Positions 18,150 through 28,690 are shown, counted from the first letter of the stretch. The stretch is 64,000 nucleotides of DNA from an uncultured Alphaproteobacteria bacterium (GCA_902616855.1 CACMUL010000005.1:1-64000); one strand, 5' to 3'. A program made the numbers and translations. Notes: generated by a model from the sequence alone, not told the origin.

Positions 18150-20702
18150 CTAAAAAATAGACATCAAATCCTTTTCAATTGATTTGAGTAATTTTTCATC
18201 TTTGATTTTTTGGTTATTGCTATTCGTTAATTGAAAAATATCGAAAACCTTTTCCCCGTATGTGGAAATTTTTGCTGATTGGACACTTATTTGTTTGTCA
18301 TGAAATACTCCTAAAATATCCATTAATAATCCAGGCCTATCGCCAGATAATATTTGAAAAGTAGTGACTTGCTTACTCATATCGTTATCAATTGTAATTT
18401 GAGGATTTACAGCAAGTTTTTGTAGACCTTTGGTAAATGACCGTAAGGGTTTAAAATCTTTTTGATCAAGAGCACTCATTACATGTTTAGCTGCTCTTTT
18501 TTGTTCGCTTAAATCTAAAACACCTTTATTCAAAAAATTGGTTACCCAAAACACATCAATTACTTGATTGTTATTTAAAGATATTATTCTAGAACTAAGA
18601 ATATTCGATTGAGAGTGTGTAAACCCCGAAACAATATCTTTTAAAATTCCTGGTCTATTTTTACTTGTGACAACAACAGCACTATATTCTTTATTTTCAT
18701 AATTAAGAAAATTTACAGAGTTAATAACCTTTGCTTTTTTATTTCTTTGGTAAATTTTAAAAATATCGACGATCATTCTTGATGAAAAGGCTTCCCAGAA
18801 TTGATTTGGAAATTCATTTATCGAATTTTTTATAAACTTTTTTAAATTAACATCAGATTTTTGTAATACTGATTTCTTTAAAGATACTTGAACAGAAGTA
18901 GAATAAGTTTTTGTGTCTAGACCTCTTTGCAGAAAATCTCTTGCATTATAAAATAAACTTCTAAGCAGGCTTATTCTCCATTCGTTTAGAACATTTGGTC
19001 CGACAGAGGCAATGTCACATAAAGTAAAAAGAAACAATGAGTTTATTTTTTCTTCTGTGTTTGCAATAGAAGTAAATTTAGCAATTGCCTCAGGACTTTG
19101 AGTGTCATTTTTAAAAGCTGTATCGCTCATTGCTAAATGATTTTCAACTAACCACAATGTCAATTCTTTCACTTCTTCTGATACAGGAAGTCTTTTTAGG
19201 ACCTTTTTGGTCAACTCTGTTCCATAAACAGAATGATTTTTTGGCCCCTTCTTTCCAATGTCATGAAATAGTAAAGCGATGTGAAGGGCTTCTCTTGAGG
19301 ATAACCTGCTATATATTTCATTATAAAAGGATTTTTGTCTTAGCTCATTTAGGTTGTGCAGTGTTAATAATAAGTGTTCGTCGGTGGTGTAGTGATGATA
19401 AATATCAAACTGCACTTGTCCCCAAACTCTGCCAAACTCAGGAAATATTTCGCTAAATAGCTGGGTATCATTAAAATCATGAAGGGCCTGTATAGGATTT
19501 TTTTTGGAGACGACAATATTTAAAAATGATTGGAGGTGCTGTTTATCTGTGGTTTTTTTTAAAACTTTTCTTTTTTCCTCGACGGTCTTTAAAAAGCGAG
19601 GATGAATGAGTAAATTATGTTCCAAGGATTTTTCAAAGACGTTTGCCCATTTTAGTTGAAGGTTTTTAGCGGTATTATTTTTTAAATTCAGAAAACCTTT
19701 TTCAATTATAAATTCTTTTTCTAATGATTTAGTTTTAGTGGGTTTTCTTTTATAAATTGTTTTGATTATTAAATCCTCTGGAAGCTTTGAATAAAAGGCT
19801 CTTAAGAGAGAATTAATTTTTGCAACATTCACAAACAAATCTTTCATAAAAATCTCCACTCCTTTTTCCTTCTTTTTATCTTTGTAAGAGAGTTTTTTTG
19901 AAACTTTTAATTGATTTTCAATAGATAGAACATCACCTTTGCTTTCGTTAAATAAATGAATAAATGCTCGAATGGTTAAGAGAAATTTCCAAGCATTCTT
20001 TAATTCTTTAATTTCCTCTTTGGTATAGATATTAACAGACGTTAAGTCTTCTAATTTATAAATGTTAAACATAAAGATCGATACCCACAGTATGGTATGA
20101 ATATCTCTAAGACCCCCAATACCCTCTTTGATATTCGGCTCTAAATTACTTTTAATTCCTATTCGATAGTCATGTCTTTCAACCAACTCTATAAGCTTTA
20201 ATTCGCTGAGCTTTAGGGGATTTTGTTTTCCAATTAAAATCTTAATGGACCGAACAAACTCACCGTATTGAATTTCATCACCAATGATAAATCGACTCTC
20301 AACAAATTTTGTAATTGTTTTTATATCTTTCTTAGAGTCGATTAATGCCTGTTTAATTGTTAAGAAAGATATTCCAACTTCTAATCCAATATCCCACAGT
20401 GTATTATTTAATTGAGTAATAAAATCTCTTATATTTTTATTAGATTTTTTATAAATAAATAGTAAGTCAACATCACTTTTTGGTGACAAGTCATGTCTGC
20501 CGTACCCACCTACAGCGATTAAAGAGAAATCTTCTATTGGATAAATATTATAAATTCCTTTAACTATTTCTTTTACAACTGTATCCACAAGATCTGTATG
20601 ATTTTTATTAAAATAGAAGCCATCATTAGTTGATGCTAATTTTTGAAATAATTTAACCTTATTTGATTGATACTTCTTTTTTATTTGAGAGATATCTTTC
20701 AT
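18150..20702 (-). CDS. glnD: PII uridylyltransferase / uridylyl-removing enzyme
   Basis: NTase GGYGRHDLSPKSDVDLLF, HD domain LLFHDIGKK, C-terminal ACT repeats; start taken as MKDISQ at 20702 rather than ORF-track 20741. Confidence 0.94.
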   Translation of the reverse strand: MKDISQIKKKYQSNKVKLFQKLASTNDGFYFNKNHTDLVDTVVKEIVKGIYNIYPIEDFSLIAVGGYGRHDLSPKSDVDLLFIYKKSNKNIRDFITQLNNTLWDIGLEVGISFLTIKQALIDSKKDIKTITKFVESRFIIGDEIQYGEFVRSIKILIGKQNPLKLSELKLIELVERHDYRIGIKSNLEPNIKEGIGGLRDIHTILWVSIFMFNIYKLEDLTSVNIYTKEEIKELKNAWKFLLTIRAFIHLFNESKGDVLSIENQLKVSKKLSYKDKKKEKGVEIFMKDLFVNVAKINSLLRAFYSKLPEDLIIKTIYKRKPTKTKSLEKEFIIEKGFLNLKNNTAKNLQLKWANVFEKSLEHNLLIHPRFLKTVEEKRKVLKKTTDKQHLQSFLNIVVSKKNPIQALHDFNDTQLFSEIFPEFGRVWGQVQFDIYHHYTTDEHLLLTLHNLNELRQKSFYNEIYSRLSSREALHIALLFHDIGKKGPKNHSVYGTELTKKVLKRLPVSEEVKELTLWLVENHLAMSDTAFKNDTQSPEAIAKFTSIANTEEKINSLFLFTLCDIASVGPNVLNEWRISLLRSLFYNARDFLQRGLDTKTYSTSVQVSLKKSVLQKSDVNLKKFIKNSINEFPNQFWEAFSSRMIVDIFKIYQRNKKAKVINSVNFLNYENKEYSAVVVTSKNRPGILKDIVSGFTHSQSNILSSRIISLNNNQVIDVFWVTNFLNKGVLDLSEQKRAAKHVMSALDQKDFKPLRSFTKGLQKLAVNPQITIDNDMSKQVTTFQILSGDRPGLLMDILGVFHDKQISVQSAKISTYGEKVFDIFQLTNSNNQKIKDEKLLKSIEKDLMSIF

Positions 20703-20717
20703 TAATAAAACTTTAAC
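20700..20717 (+). promoter_or_regulatory. Candidate PhoB box in glnD / hypothetical divergent intergenic region
   Basis: CATTAAT-AAAA-CTTTAAC; identical 17-mer TTAATAAAACTTTAACA at 20702-20718 is also found upstream of pstS and plcP. Confidence 0.6.
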
Positions 20718-20751
20718 ATTGTATATATGTAATGGTCTCAAGAATCAATTT

Positions 20752-21606
20752 ATGTCATCAATAACTGTTTCAGACGTAATTAGTACTATTCTTCGAGGGC
20801 TGAGAGATGTTTATTTTTTGATTAGCTTATATGAATCTACCTCATCAAATAAAAAAAAAATAATCTGTTACCCTAGAAGGCCTTTGAATCCACTTTATAC
20901 TTTAGCTAAAGTTAGATGGGGCTTGCCAGTTAGGTTTACGTCCTCCCCAGAACTAGCTGACATAGAATTATATTTTTATGACAAAACTAATAGTAACTAC
21001 CAAGTCTCTGGAAATCCAAAAAAAATAGTAATAAATAAAAATTGCACTGACATCAGTAAATCTAATGTTGATAAAGTTTTCTTAGAGATTTTTGGTTATT
21101 CTCTGAGCTTAGATCCAAAAAACTTTCATGGTTCAATTTTAGAAAAATCAGAGCAAAATGCAAAACATGACGGGAAGATTATAAATAGTTCTTCGTTAGG
21201 ATTTAAAATTTATAAAAATAAGGTTTACCAAAAATTAATTAATAATATTTATAACGAATTTGCTATCGATTATAGGGTCGTATGGGTTAAAGATGAAATT
21301 GTATTAGCTTACGTGAAATTTGCTCAAAAAGAATATCGCTTTAAATCTAAAACTGTTTATTCAAAAATAGTCTCAATTTGTTCTTTATTTGAAAATGAAG
21401 AGATTAGTTTAATAAATGAATTTTGTAAAAAATTTAAACTAGATTTTGGGGAGTTAGACATTTTAAGAGATAGGGATACGAAAAAAATTTACATTGTTGA
21501 TGTCAATAAAACTGCTTGGGGTCCGCCAGATAAGATTTCACTTGAGGATGGAAAAAAAGCTATTGCACTTATTAATGACAAGTTTAGAAAAAGCTATTTA
21601 ATCTAA
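20752..21606 (+). CDS. Uncharacterised protein, possibly ATP-grasp-like
   Basis: Start MSSITVSD at 20752; C-terminal LDFGELDILRDRDTKKIYIVDVNKTAWGPPD resembles ATP-grasp metal-binding segments. Confidence 0.6.
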   Translation: MSSITVSDVISTILRGLRDVYFLISLYESTSSNKKKIICYPRRPLNPLYTLAKVRWGLPVRFTSSPELADIELYFYDKTNSNYQVSGNPKKIVINKNCTDISKSNVDKVFLEIFGYSLSLDPKNFHGSILEKSEQNAKHDGKIINSSSLGFKIYKNKVYQKLINNIYNEFAIDYRVVWVKDEIVLAYVKFAQKEYRFKSKTVYSKIVSICSLFENEEISLINEFCKKFKLDFGELDILRDRDTKKIYIVDVNKTAWGPPDKISLEDGKKAIALINDKFRKSYLI

Positions 21607-21608
21607 CC

Positions 21609-21630
21609 CTCCCTATTAATTTAGAGAGGG
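21609..21630. terminator. Possible bidirectional terminator hairpin between convergent genes
   Basis: ACCCTC...GAGGGT inverted repeat between the convergent ends of the 20752 and 21645 genes. Confidence 0.4.
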
Positions 21631-21644
21631 TAAAATAAATATTA

Positions 21645-23204
21645 CTAATCAATTATAACTTCGTAAATAGCAGTTGAACCCGAAAGTTCATAGGCTCCAA
21701 TCAATAAAGGAGTTCCTTTTCTGACATGATAAAGTGGAGGTGTCTTGTCGGCAGGTATAAAAACTAATGATTCAGGAGATATGTCACCACCAGTTTGGTT
21801 TGTACCATCTCCAAAAAAGTTTCTACCATTAAAATATCCAAGAAATTTTGGTTTTACCATACCAGTAATATCGTACATCATGATACCGCCCTGTCTTTCA
21901 AGACCTACAAAAGCTATTGTTCTTCCATCAATTTCTCCAACTGTAAGAGCCTCTGGCTCTGCACCTTTATCGTCACTTCTGTCATCAAAAGATCCCGCAT
22001 CCTCATTCCAGTTAAAAAAACCTGAAAACGCTGTTCTAACAGCAATATCATTACCGCTATCATAAATAATTTGTCCAGTATTACCGTCTAAAATTGAAAA
22101 AGATCTTCCACCGTAGGTATAGATTTCTTCATAAAAACCGTCACCATCAGCATCTCCCATAGTAGTAGTTGTTTTTAACCTACCGAGATTTGATTTTTTT
22201 TGTAGCTCTGAGGCATTAGGAAAGACTGAAGGGTCTAAAGTTAAATCAGCGACCCTTACCTCTTCTGAGAATCCATCGTAATCTTTTGCATCTCCCTCAT
22301 TAGCCATTAAAACATAATCATACATTTCACCATTAATCTCTTTACTGACAACTACCATGGTGTCTGGTTGATACATTCCTTTAACCGGCCAAGGCTGTAT
22401 ATTAACTCTGTTATCCTTATTCGAAGCATCAAGAGCGGACTGAGACCAATCTTTATAGCCTAAACCAAAGTAATCAGTAACTATGCCCAAACTAATATCT
22501 ATCTTTGCAATAACGTTATTTTCTTGAAGAGCTACATAAGCTCTTTTAGAGTCACCGCTAACTGCTATAAACTCTGGTTCAGCATCATACAAAAAAGATG
22601 ATCCAGGTTTTACAATTCTGCCACCCTCTGGAGCCCCATTGTAATAAAAGTTTATATTTCTGATTTTATCTTCACTAGGGCCAACAAACCATTTGTTTAA
22701 ATCAATAATTGAAACAGATCCTTTGGGATCAACAGTGTAGTCATCATTTGGCTCACCCTCATTGGCGACCAATGCATATTTCCCATCCGGAGTAAATACA
22801 ACATTATCAGGCAGCGCACCTACTGAGTACCCAAAAGCCAATTTTAATGTATTAAGATTATAGAACAAAACAGCACCATTGTCTTGTTTGTCTTCTGCCT
22901 CGATTGCTAAAGCAAGCAAACCTGCTTGTTCTGAAACAGCAACACTGTTTATTCCACCAACACCTGCTCTTGGTTTGATTGAAATTAATTTTTCTGTATA
23001 TGGTAATCTTGTAATATCTAAAACATCTATAGATTTTGTTAGATTGTTTGTTACAAATATTCTGTTTCTTTGAGAGTCGTAAGCTAAAATTTCTGATCCA
23101 CCTTCGTCCCATGAAAAAGTTGAATAGCCTGAGATTTTATTAAGTTCCAATGCATTTACATTGAAAAAAACAAAGCTTAAAAGCATTGATAATAATAATT
23201 TCAT
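21645..23204 (-). CDS. Choice-of-anchor I family beta-propeller protein, secreted
   Basis: Signal peptide MKLLLSMLLSFVFFNVNA; VANEGEPNDDYTVDPKGSVSIIDL, MANEGDAKDYDGFSEEVRVADL, TIAFVGLERQGGIMMYDIT. Confidence 0.85.
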   Translation of the reverse strand: MKLLLSMLLSFVFFNVNALELNKISGYSTFSWDEGGSEILAYDSQRNRIFVTNNLTKSIDVLDITRLPYTEKLISIKPRAGVGGINSVAVSEQAGLLALAIEAEDKQDNGAVLFYNLNTLKLAFGYSVGALPDNVVFTPDGKYALVANEGEPNDDYTVDPKGSVSIIDLNKWFVGPSEDKIRNINFYYNGAPEGGRIVKPGSSFLYDAEPEFIAVSGDSKRAYVALQENNVIAKIDISLGIVTDYFGLGYKDWSQSALDASNKDNRVNIQPWPVKGMYQPDTMVVVSKEINGEMYDYVLMANEGDAKDYDGFSEEVRVADLTLDPSVFPNASELQKKSNLGRLKTTTTMGDADGDGFYEEIYTYGGRSFSILDGNTGQIIYDSGNDIAVRTAFSGFFNWNEDAGSFDDRSDDKGAEPEALTVGEIDGRTIAFVGLERQGGIMMYDITGMVKPKFLGYFNGRNFFGDGTNQTGGDISPESLVFIPADKTPPLYHVRKGTPLLIGAYELSGSTAIYEVIID

Positions 23205-23280
23205 TATTTTTTCTCCAAATACCAAAGAATATTAGATTTATTGATTATGTAATTTTAATTAAAAAAATATTAATCTAATA

Positions 23281-24741
23281 TTAAAATTTTCTAATTAGGT
23301 TATAAAGCTGTTCAGTTTTGCCTGATTTTGGTACTTTTTGAATAGACGAAACCTTTTTTTGCTCTGCCAATGTTAAAGATTTAAGATCAAGCTGTTTTAA
23401 TAAAAAAGAAGAACCCTTAGTTATAGAGTATAAAAAATTTAATACACACCCAATCTGATAAGCTAACTTTTTTTCGTCACTTGATAAATAAGATAAATAG
23501 GTACTTAATTCTTTTTCAATAACCCTTTGGTCTAAGATATTTTTCGTGTGCCTTAAATACACTAAATATGCAATAAATACTTTTTCTGATTGTTCTATTC
23601 CTACTAGAGGACTATTTAATATTAGGTTGAATGCATAAGAAGCTCTAATTTTGGCTGTTTGCTCCCATCCCAAATCTGAAATAATACATGAGAGTTTTAT
23701 TACTCTCAGCTGGTTAGAGGACATTTTTAAATTTATAAATTTTAAATAAACATTTTTAATCCAAGCAAAAGTCTTTTTATTAAATATTAAAAAACGACAT
23801 CTACTTTTAGCTATTAATTCTAAAGAAATTTCAGTTGGATCTAAAAGCCTTTGCTTTTTGGGAAGATTTTCGTAAATGAAACCCTCTCTAATCCCGTATC
23901 TTGGATAAATAAACTGCTCGCAGTTTGATAATTTTAACACCTTGTCCAATACTTCTATTGCAATATGAATATGTTTTATTCTGTCGACAGAAATTTTCGG
24001 AATTTTTTGTAGATCATCAATCTCAATTTTTTGTAATTCTGATTTTAATTCATAAAAATTTTTCCGAGAGATACTCAAGTTATGTATTTCATTAAAGGGC
24101 AATTTATTAAAATAAATATAACATCTTGCAATTGTCCTAAATGCTCCACCAATTAAATAGAAGATTTTTTGATTTTTATGTTTTGAATTTATTTCTTTGT
24201 TAATTTTTTTATGCTCTTTATGTTCTTTAGTGAAGTTTAATATACCCAAAGGAAAAGAAGATATATTTTTAATTTTATGTGGTGTTATTTGTGCTAATTC
24301 AAGACTACCACCTCCCATATCAATAATGGTCCCATTGGCCCTAGGTATTGCAGAACGAACACCTAGTGTGGCATAGGAGGCCTCTTGTCTTCCAGATAAA
24401 GTTAAAACTTTTCCCTTAAAAACTTTTTGTATCTTATTTGTAATTTGTTTTTTGTTAGAAGCATTTCGAATTGCTGCAGTACACAAAGCGACAGAATGGT
24501 TAGGTTTTATTTCTTCAATTATTGAGTTAAAAAAAATTATTGAGTTGATACATTTTTTTTCAGCTTCTTTGCTGATCAATTTTGTTTTTGGAAGGTATTC
24601 ACCTAACCCACAAAAAAATTTTTTATTATAGAGCACATCAGGGCTTCTCATATTGCCCCTAAATACACACAATCTTACTGAATTTGACCCTATATCTATT
24701 ACTGCAATAGAATCTTTTTTATTAAGCATATTATATTGCAT
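23281..24741 (-). CDS. ppx: Exopolyphosphatase (Ppx/GppA family)
   Basis: 486 aa; IAVIDIGSNSVRLCVF, ATLGVRSAIPRANGTIIDMGGGSLEL. Confidence 0.92.
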   Translation of the reverse strand: MQYNMLNKKDSIAVIDIGSNSVRLCVFRGNMRSPDVLYNKKFFCGLGEYLPKTKLISKEAEKKCINSIIFFNSIIEEIKPNHSVALCTAAIRNASNKKQITNKIQKVFKGKVLTLSGRQEASYATLGVRSAIPRANGTIIDMGGGSLELAQITPHKIKNISSFPLGILNFTKEHKEHKKINKEINSKHKNQKIFYLIGGAFRTIARCYIYFNKLPFNEIHNLSISRKNFYELKSELQKIEIDDLQKIPKISVDRIKHIHIAIEVLDKVLKLSNCEQFIYPRYGIREGFIYENLPKKQRLLDPTEISLELIAKSRCRFLIFNKKTFAWIKNVYLKFINLKMSSNQLRVIKLSCIISDLGWEQTAKIRASYAFNLILNSPLVGIEQSEKVFIAYLVYLRHTKNILDQRVIEKELSTYLSYLSSDEKKLAYQIGCVLNFLYSITKGSSFLLKQLDLKSLTLAEQKKVSSIQKVPKSGKTEQLYNLIRKF

Positions 24742-24752
24742 ATATTTAACAG

Positions 24753-25262
24753 ATGATTGAAAAAAAACTATTTTTATTACGTCACGCTAAATCCTCTTGG
24801 AAAAATTTAGAATTAGACGATCATGAAAGACCATTATCTGAGAGGGGGATTTTTAGTTGCCAAGTAATGGCAACGCATATTTTTAAAAAACTAAATTTTA
24901 AAGATATCTCAATTTTTTCATCGAATTCAAAAAGAACACAAGAGACATGCAAAAAAATATTTAAAAACTCAATTAAAGTTAATTTTGAAAGTGAACTATA
25001 TACTTTCAACTTTAACGATTTAATTAAATGGATAAAAAAAATTAAAATTAACAAAAATTTAATGATAGTAGGTCACAATCCAGCTTTGATTGATTTAATT
25101 AACTATATTGCAAAAGATAAAATAATAAAATTTCCAACATGTGCATTTTGCGAGATTAATCTATATATTAATTCCTGGAGTGAGATAAATAAAAATACTG
25201 GTGAAATTAAAGAACTACAATTAGTAAAAAGACTTAAAAGTTATTATTACAAGAATGAATAA
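24753..25262 (+). CDS. sixA: SixA-like phosphohistidine phosphatase (histidine phosphatase superfamily)
   Basis: 169 aa; LFLLRHAKSSWKN RHG-type motif, MIVGHNPALIDL. Confidence 0.88.
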   Translation: MIEKKLFLLRHAKSSWKNLELDDHERPLSERGIFSCQVMATHIFKKLNFKDISIFSSNSKRTQETCKKIFKNSIKVNFESELYTFNFNDLIKWIKKIKINKNLMIVGHNPALIDLINYIAKDKIIKFPTCAFCEINLYINSWSEINKNTGEIKELQLVKRLKSYYYKNE

Positions 25263-27339
25263 GTATTTTAATAGAGAAATATCCTGGCTAAAATTTAATG
25301 AGAGAGTAAATGAATTATCCTATGATAAAAACGTCCCAATTTTAGAACGACTAAATTTTATAAGTATTGCTGCATCAAACTTAGATGAATTTTTTTCAGT
25401 AAGAGTGGCTGGATTAATTGAACAGTTAAAACTCACTCCTAATAAAAAAAGTTTTGATGGAATGAAGATTGAGGATCAAATTAAAATTGTTGACTCATTA
25501 ACAAGAGGTTTGATTAAAAGGCAAAATGAATCGTATGGTCAAATTGAAAAAGAATTAAAAAAAAATAAAATCTATATTTTAAGAGATAAGTTTTTAAAAA
25601 AACATTTGTCCCACATAAAAAATTATTATTTGAATGAAATTATTTCGATTCTGACACCAATTACAGTTGATAGCACACACCCTTTGCCCTTTATACCAAA
25701 TTTAAGTTTGTGTCTTATCGCTAAAATTAAAAATAAAAAATCAAAAAAAGAATTTATCTCAGTTATGAGAGTATCAGATTTAAAACAACGCTTTCTTAAA
25801 ATTATTGATAAACAGGGTATTTATTTTTATCCCGTAGAGTCAATAATTAACAATTATGTTGGGGATGTATTCCATGATTTTGATGTTATTGATACAAATC
25901 TATTTCGCGTAATAAGGGACAGTGATTTAGAGGTTTTGGAGGAGGCAGACGATCTTATCAGAGAGTTTAAAAAACTTGTCAGGGAAAGAAAAAGAGGACA
26001 GGTAATCAGATTAGATGTTCAAAAAAGTCTTAATAATAATTTTAAATCATTCATCATTAACGAGTTGAATGTATCTGAAAATGAAATTTTTGAATACGAA
26101 GATCTACTGGGGTTCGACCAATTATCAGAAGTCTTTGGAAATATAAAAAACAAGAATTTAAATTATAAAAAATTTAAACCTCGTTTCCCACAACGAATAA
26201 ATGATTTTGGTGGTGATTGTTTTGCAGCAATCAAAAAAAAGGATTTAGTTATACACCACCCGTTTGAGTCTTTTAATGTTGTTGTTAGTTTTTTAGATCA
26301 AGCATCAAACGACAAAAACGTTGTGGCAATTAAGCAAACTTTGTATCGTACTAGCGATCAATCGCCAATCATTGATGCACTCATTCGTGCTGCTGATGCT
26401 GGTAAATCTGTAACAGCAGTTGTTGAGTTAAAAGCAAGGTTTGATGAAGAAAAAAATCTACAGTGGGCATCAAATTTGGAAAAAGCTGGAGTTCAAGTAG
26501 TGTATGGTTTTTTAAATCTAAAAATTCATGCAAAAGTTTCCTTAGTTACTAGAAGAGAAAAAAAAAATTTAGTCCATTACGTTCACTATGGTACTGGTAA
26601 CTATCATCCTCAAACAGCAAAGGTTTATACAGATCTATCATTTTTTACTTGTAATAAAGATCTAGCATCTGATGCTATAAAATTATTTCATTATATGAGT
26701 AGTTACAACATGGCAAAAGATTTTAAACGAATATCTTTCTCTCCATATAACTTAAGACAAAAACTCTTCGAAAATATTGACTACGAAATAGGTTTATCAA
26801 AAATTAAAAAGCCAGCTAACATATGGATCAAGATGAATAATTTAGTTGATCAAGAAATAATTAACAAACTTTATGAAGCATCTCAAGCAGGTGTGAAAAT
26901 TACTTGTTTAATTAGAGGTATCTGCTGCTTAGTTCCTGGTGTTAAAGGAATGTCAGAAAACATAGAAGTTAAAAGTATTGTAGGAAGATTTTTAGAGCAT
27001 TCACGTGTAGTTTGTTTCGGAAAAGGCAATAAACTACCCAGTAAAAAAGCAAAAATTTATATTTCATCTGCTGACTGGATGACTAGAAATTTTGACAGGC
27101 GCGTGGAAACATTAGTTCCTATCGATAACAAAACTGTTCACGAACAAATTTTATATCAAATTATGTACACTGCCATTAACGATAATCAAAATGCTTGGGT
27201 GCTCGACTCAGATGGAGATTATCAAAAAATAAACTCTAAACTAAAAATAGACTCACATAAATATTTTATGACTAACCCTAGTCTCTCAGGGAGAGGCACT
27301 GCTGCCAAAAAGGTCTATAAAAAAATAGAAAAACAATAA
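25255..27339 (+). CDS. ppk: Polyphosphate kinase 1
   Basis: 694 aa; NREISWLKFNERV, AIKQTLYRTSDQSPI, LKIHAKVSLVTR, VHYGTGNYHPQTAKVYTDLS. Confidence 0.96.
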   Translation: MNKYFNREISWLKFNERVNELSYDKNVPILERLNFISIAASNLDEFFSVRVAGLIEQLKLTPNKKSFDGMKIEDQIKIVDSLTRGLIKRQNESYGQIEKELKKNKIYILRDKFLKKHLSHIKNYYLNEIISILTPITVDSTHPLPFIPNLSLCLIAKIKNKKSKKEFISVMRVSDLKQRFLKIIDKQGIYFYPVESIINNYVGDVFHDFDVIDTNLFRVIRDSDLEVLEEADDLIREFKKLVRERKRGQVIRLDVQKSLNNNFKSFIINELNVSENEIFEYEDLLGFDQLSEVFGNIKNKNLNYKKFKPRFPQRINDFGGDCFAAIKKKDLVIHHPFESFNVVVSFLDQASNDKNVVAIKQTLYRTSDQSPIIDALIRAADAGKSVTAVVELKARFDEEKNLQWASNLEKAGVQVVYGFLNLKIHAKVSLVTRREKKNLVHYVHYGTGNYHPQTAKVYTDLSFFTCNKDLASDAIKLFHYMSSYNMAKDFKRISFSPYNLRQKLFENIDYEIGLSKIKKPANIWIKMNNLVDQEIINKLYEASQAGVKITCLIRGICCLVPGVKGMSENIEVKSIVGRFLEHSRVVCFGKGNKLPSKKAKIYISSADWMTRNFDRRVETLVPIDNKTVHEQILYQIMYTAINDNQNAWVLDSDGDYQKINSKLKIDSHKYFMTNPSLSGRGTAAKKVYKKIEKQ

Positions 27340-27340
27340 A

Positions 27341-28606
27341 ATGTTATTTGTATTTTCTATTGCTGTTCTCTCATTAAACTTATTTTTGTTTTTTAGTACT
27401 TCAATTAATATTTTTTTAATATCACTTATTTCGCAGAGTTTAGTTTATTTCATTTCTTATTATTTCTTTGAAAACTATCTTGAAAAAAAAACTTTTAACC
27501 TAAGAAAATCTGACAATATGTTATTTACAAAAGTCCGAAATATTTTAGAAGAGACTCTTTTAGACAAAGAAAGACGCATCGAGATAAATGATAAGCAAAG
27601 TTTGGAATATCAAGATATTCTTAATTCCTTAGATCTCTCAATAGTTATTATTGATTATGATTATAATATCATATTCGTTAACAATACTTTCAAAGAGACA
27701 TTTAATTTAGAAAATGCAGATAATCTTAAAATAGGTTTAAGAGATTTATCTTTGTCTGAAAATCTAAGTAGCGCACTTAAAAGTAAATCAAAAAAGAATT
27801 TTGAGTGGAATAGATTAATACCAAATGACCGATATTACGACGTTATAGGATTTCCTATTAATGATTTTTTTTGCGTTGCTTTTAAAGACATTTCTGAAAT
27901 TAAAAATCTTGAGATGGTAAGAACTGACTTCGTAGCTAATGTCAGTCACGAATTAAAAACTCCTCTCTCTTCAATAATAGGGTATTTAGAAACACTTTTA
28001 ACTGTTGACGATGAAAAAAATAGAAAAAAATTTATTTCAATTATTCAAGATCAGTCAAATCGAATGAACTCTTTGATTGATGATCTATTAAGTTTAAGTT
28101 CCATCGAGAATAAGAAAACTAATGAGAATGACCAATTTTGTAATTTATTAAATACTGTTAAAATTGGAATAAAATCTTTGGAATCAAAAATTTTAAAGAA
28201 AAACATAAATGTTGATATTAATTTAGACCAATCTCTTTTAGTCGGATGCCCTCATGAAGAATTTATTCAAGTGGTTGTCAATATCGTTAACAACGCTGTT
28301 AAATATTCAAAAGATGGTGCTAAAATTTTTATTAATGCTCGTGAAAAAATGAATACCAGTACTATGACTGAATATGTCGAAATTTCCTTCAAAGATAATG
28401 GCATAGGCATTGCAGAAGAGCACATCTCAAGGCTTACCGAGAGATTTTACAGAGTGGACAGTGCGCGATCCAAAGAGGTTGGTGGTACTGGATTAGGCCT
28501 TTCAATTGTGAAACATATTTTGAATAAAAACATGGGTTTTATTGACATAAAAAGTGAAGTTGGAAAAGGCTCAGAGTTTTTAATCACAATTCCAAAGCAT
28601 GCTTAA
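27341..28606 (+). CDS. phoR: Phosphate regulon sensor histidine kinase
   Basis: 421 aa; TM N-terminus, DFVANVSHELKTPLSSIIGYLETL H-box, GTGLGLSIVKHIL ATPase; directly before pstS. Confidence 0.92.
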   Translation: MLFVFSIAVLSLNLFLFFSTSINIFLISLISQSLVYFISYYFFENYLEKKTFNLRKSDNMLFTKVRNILEETLLDKERRIEINDKQSLEYQDILNSLDLSIVIIDYDYNIIFVNNTFKETFNLENADNLKIGLRDLSLSENLSSALKSKSKKNFEWNRLIPNDRYYDVIGFPINDFFCVAFKDISEIKNLEMVRTDFVANVSHELKTPLSSIIGYLETLLTVDDEKNRKKFISIIQDQSNRMNSLIDDLLSLSSIENKKTNENDQFCNLLNTVKIGIKSLESKILKKNINVDINLDQSLLVGCPHEEFIQVVVNIVNNAVKYSKDGAKIFINAREKMNTSTMTEYVEISFKDNGIGIAEEHISRLTERFYRVDSARSKEVGGTGLGLSIVKHILNKNMGFIDIKSEVGKGSEFLITIPKHA

Positions 28607-28629
28607 TAAAACTTTAACATATTTGTAAC
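28601..28629 (+). promoter_or_regulatory. Candidate PhoB box(es) upstream of pstS
   Basis: 7-4-7 direct repeats GCTTAAT-AAAA-CTTTAAC and CTTTAAC-ATAT-TTGTAAC, 11-nt period, between phoR and pstS. Confidence 0.75.
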
Positions 28630-28690
28630 ATAAGATTTATTTCTAACGGATATTTTTAGCTCAATTTAAACAACATAAAGGAACTTAACT

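Noticed and set aside
19130-19456. 108-aa plus-strand ORF antisense to glnD
   Set aside because: No domain resemblance and fully covered by the conserved glnD frame.
21745-22065. Overlapping plus-strand ORFs (106 and 76 aa) inside the choice-of-anchor I gene
   Set aside because: Antisense to a well-supported secreted protein gene.
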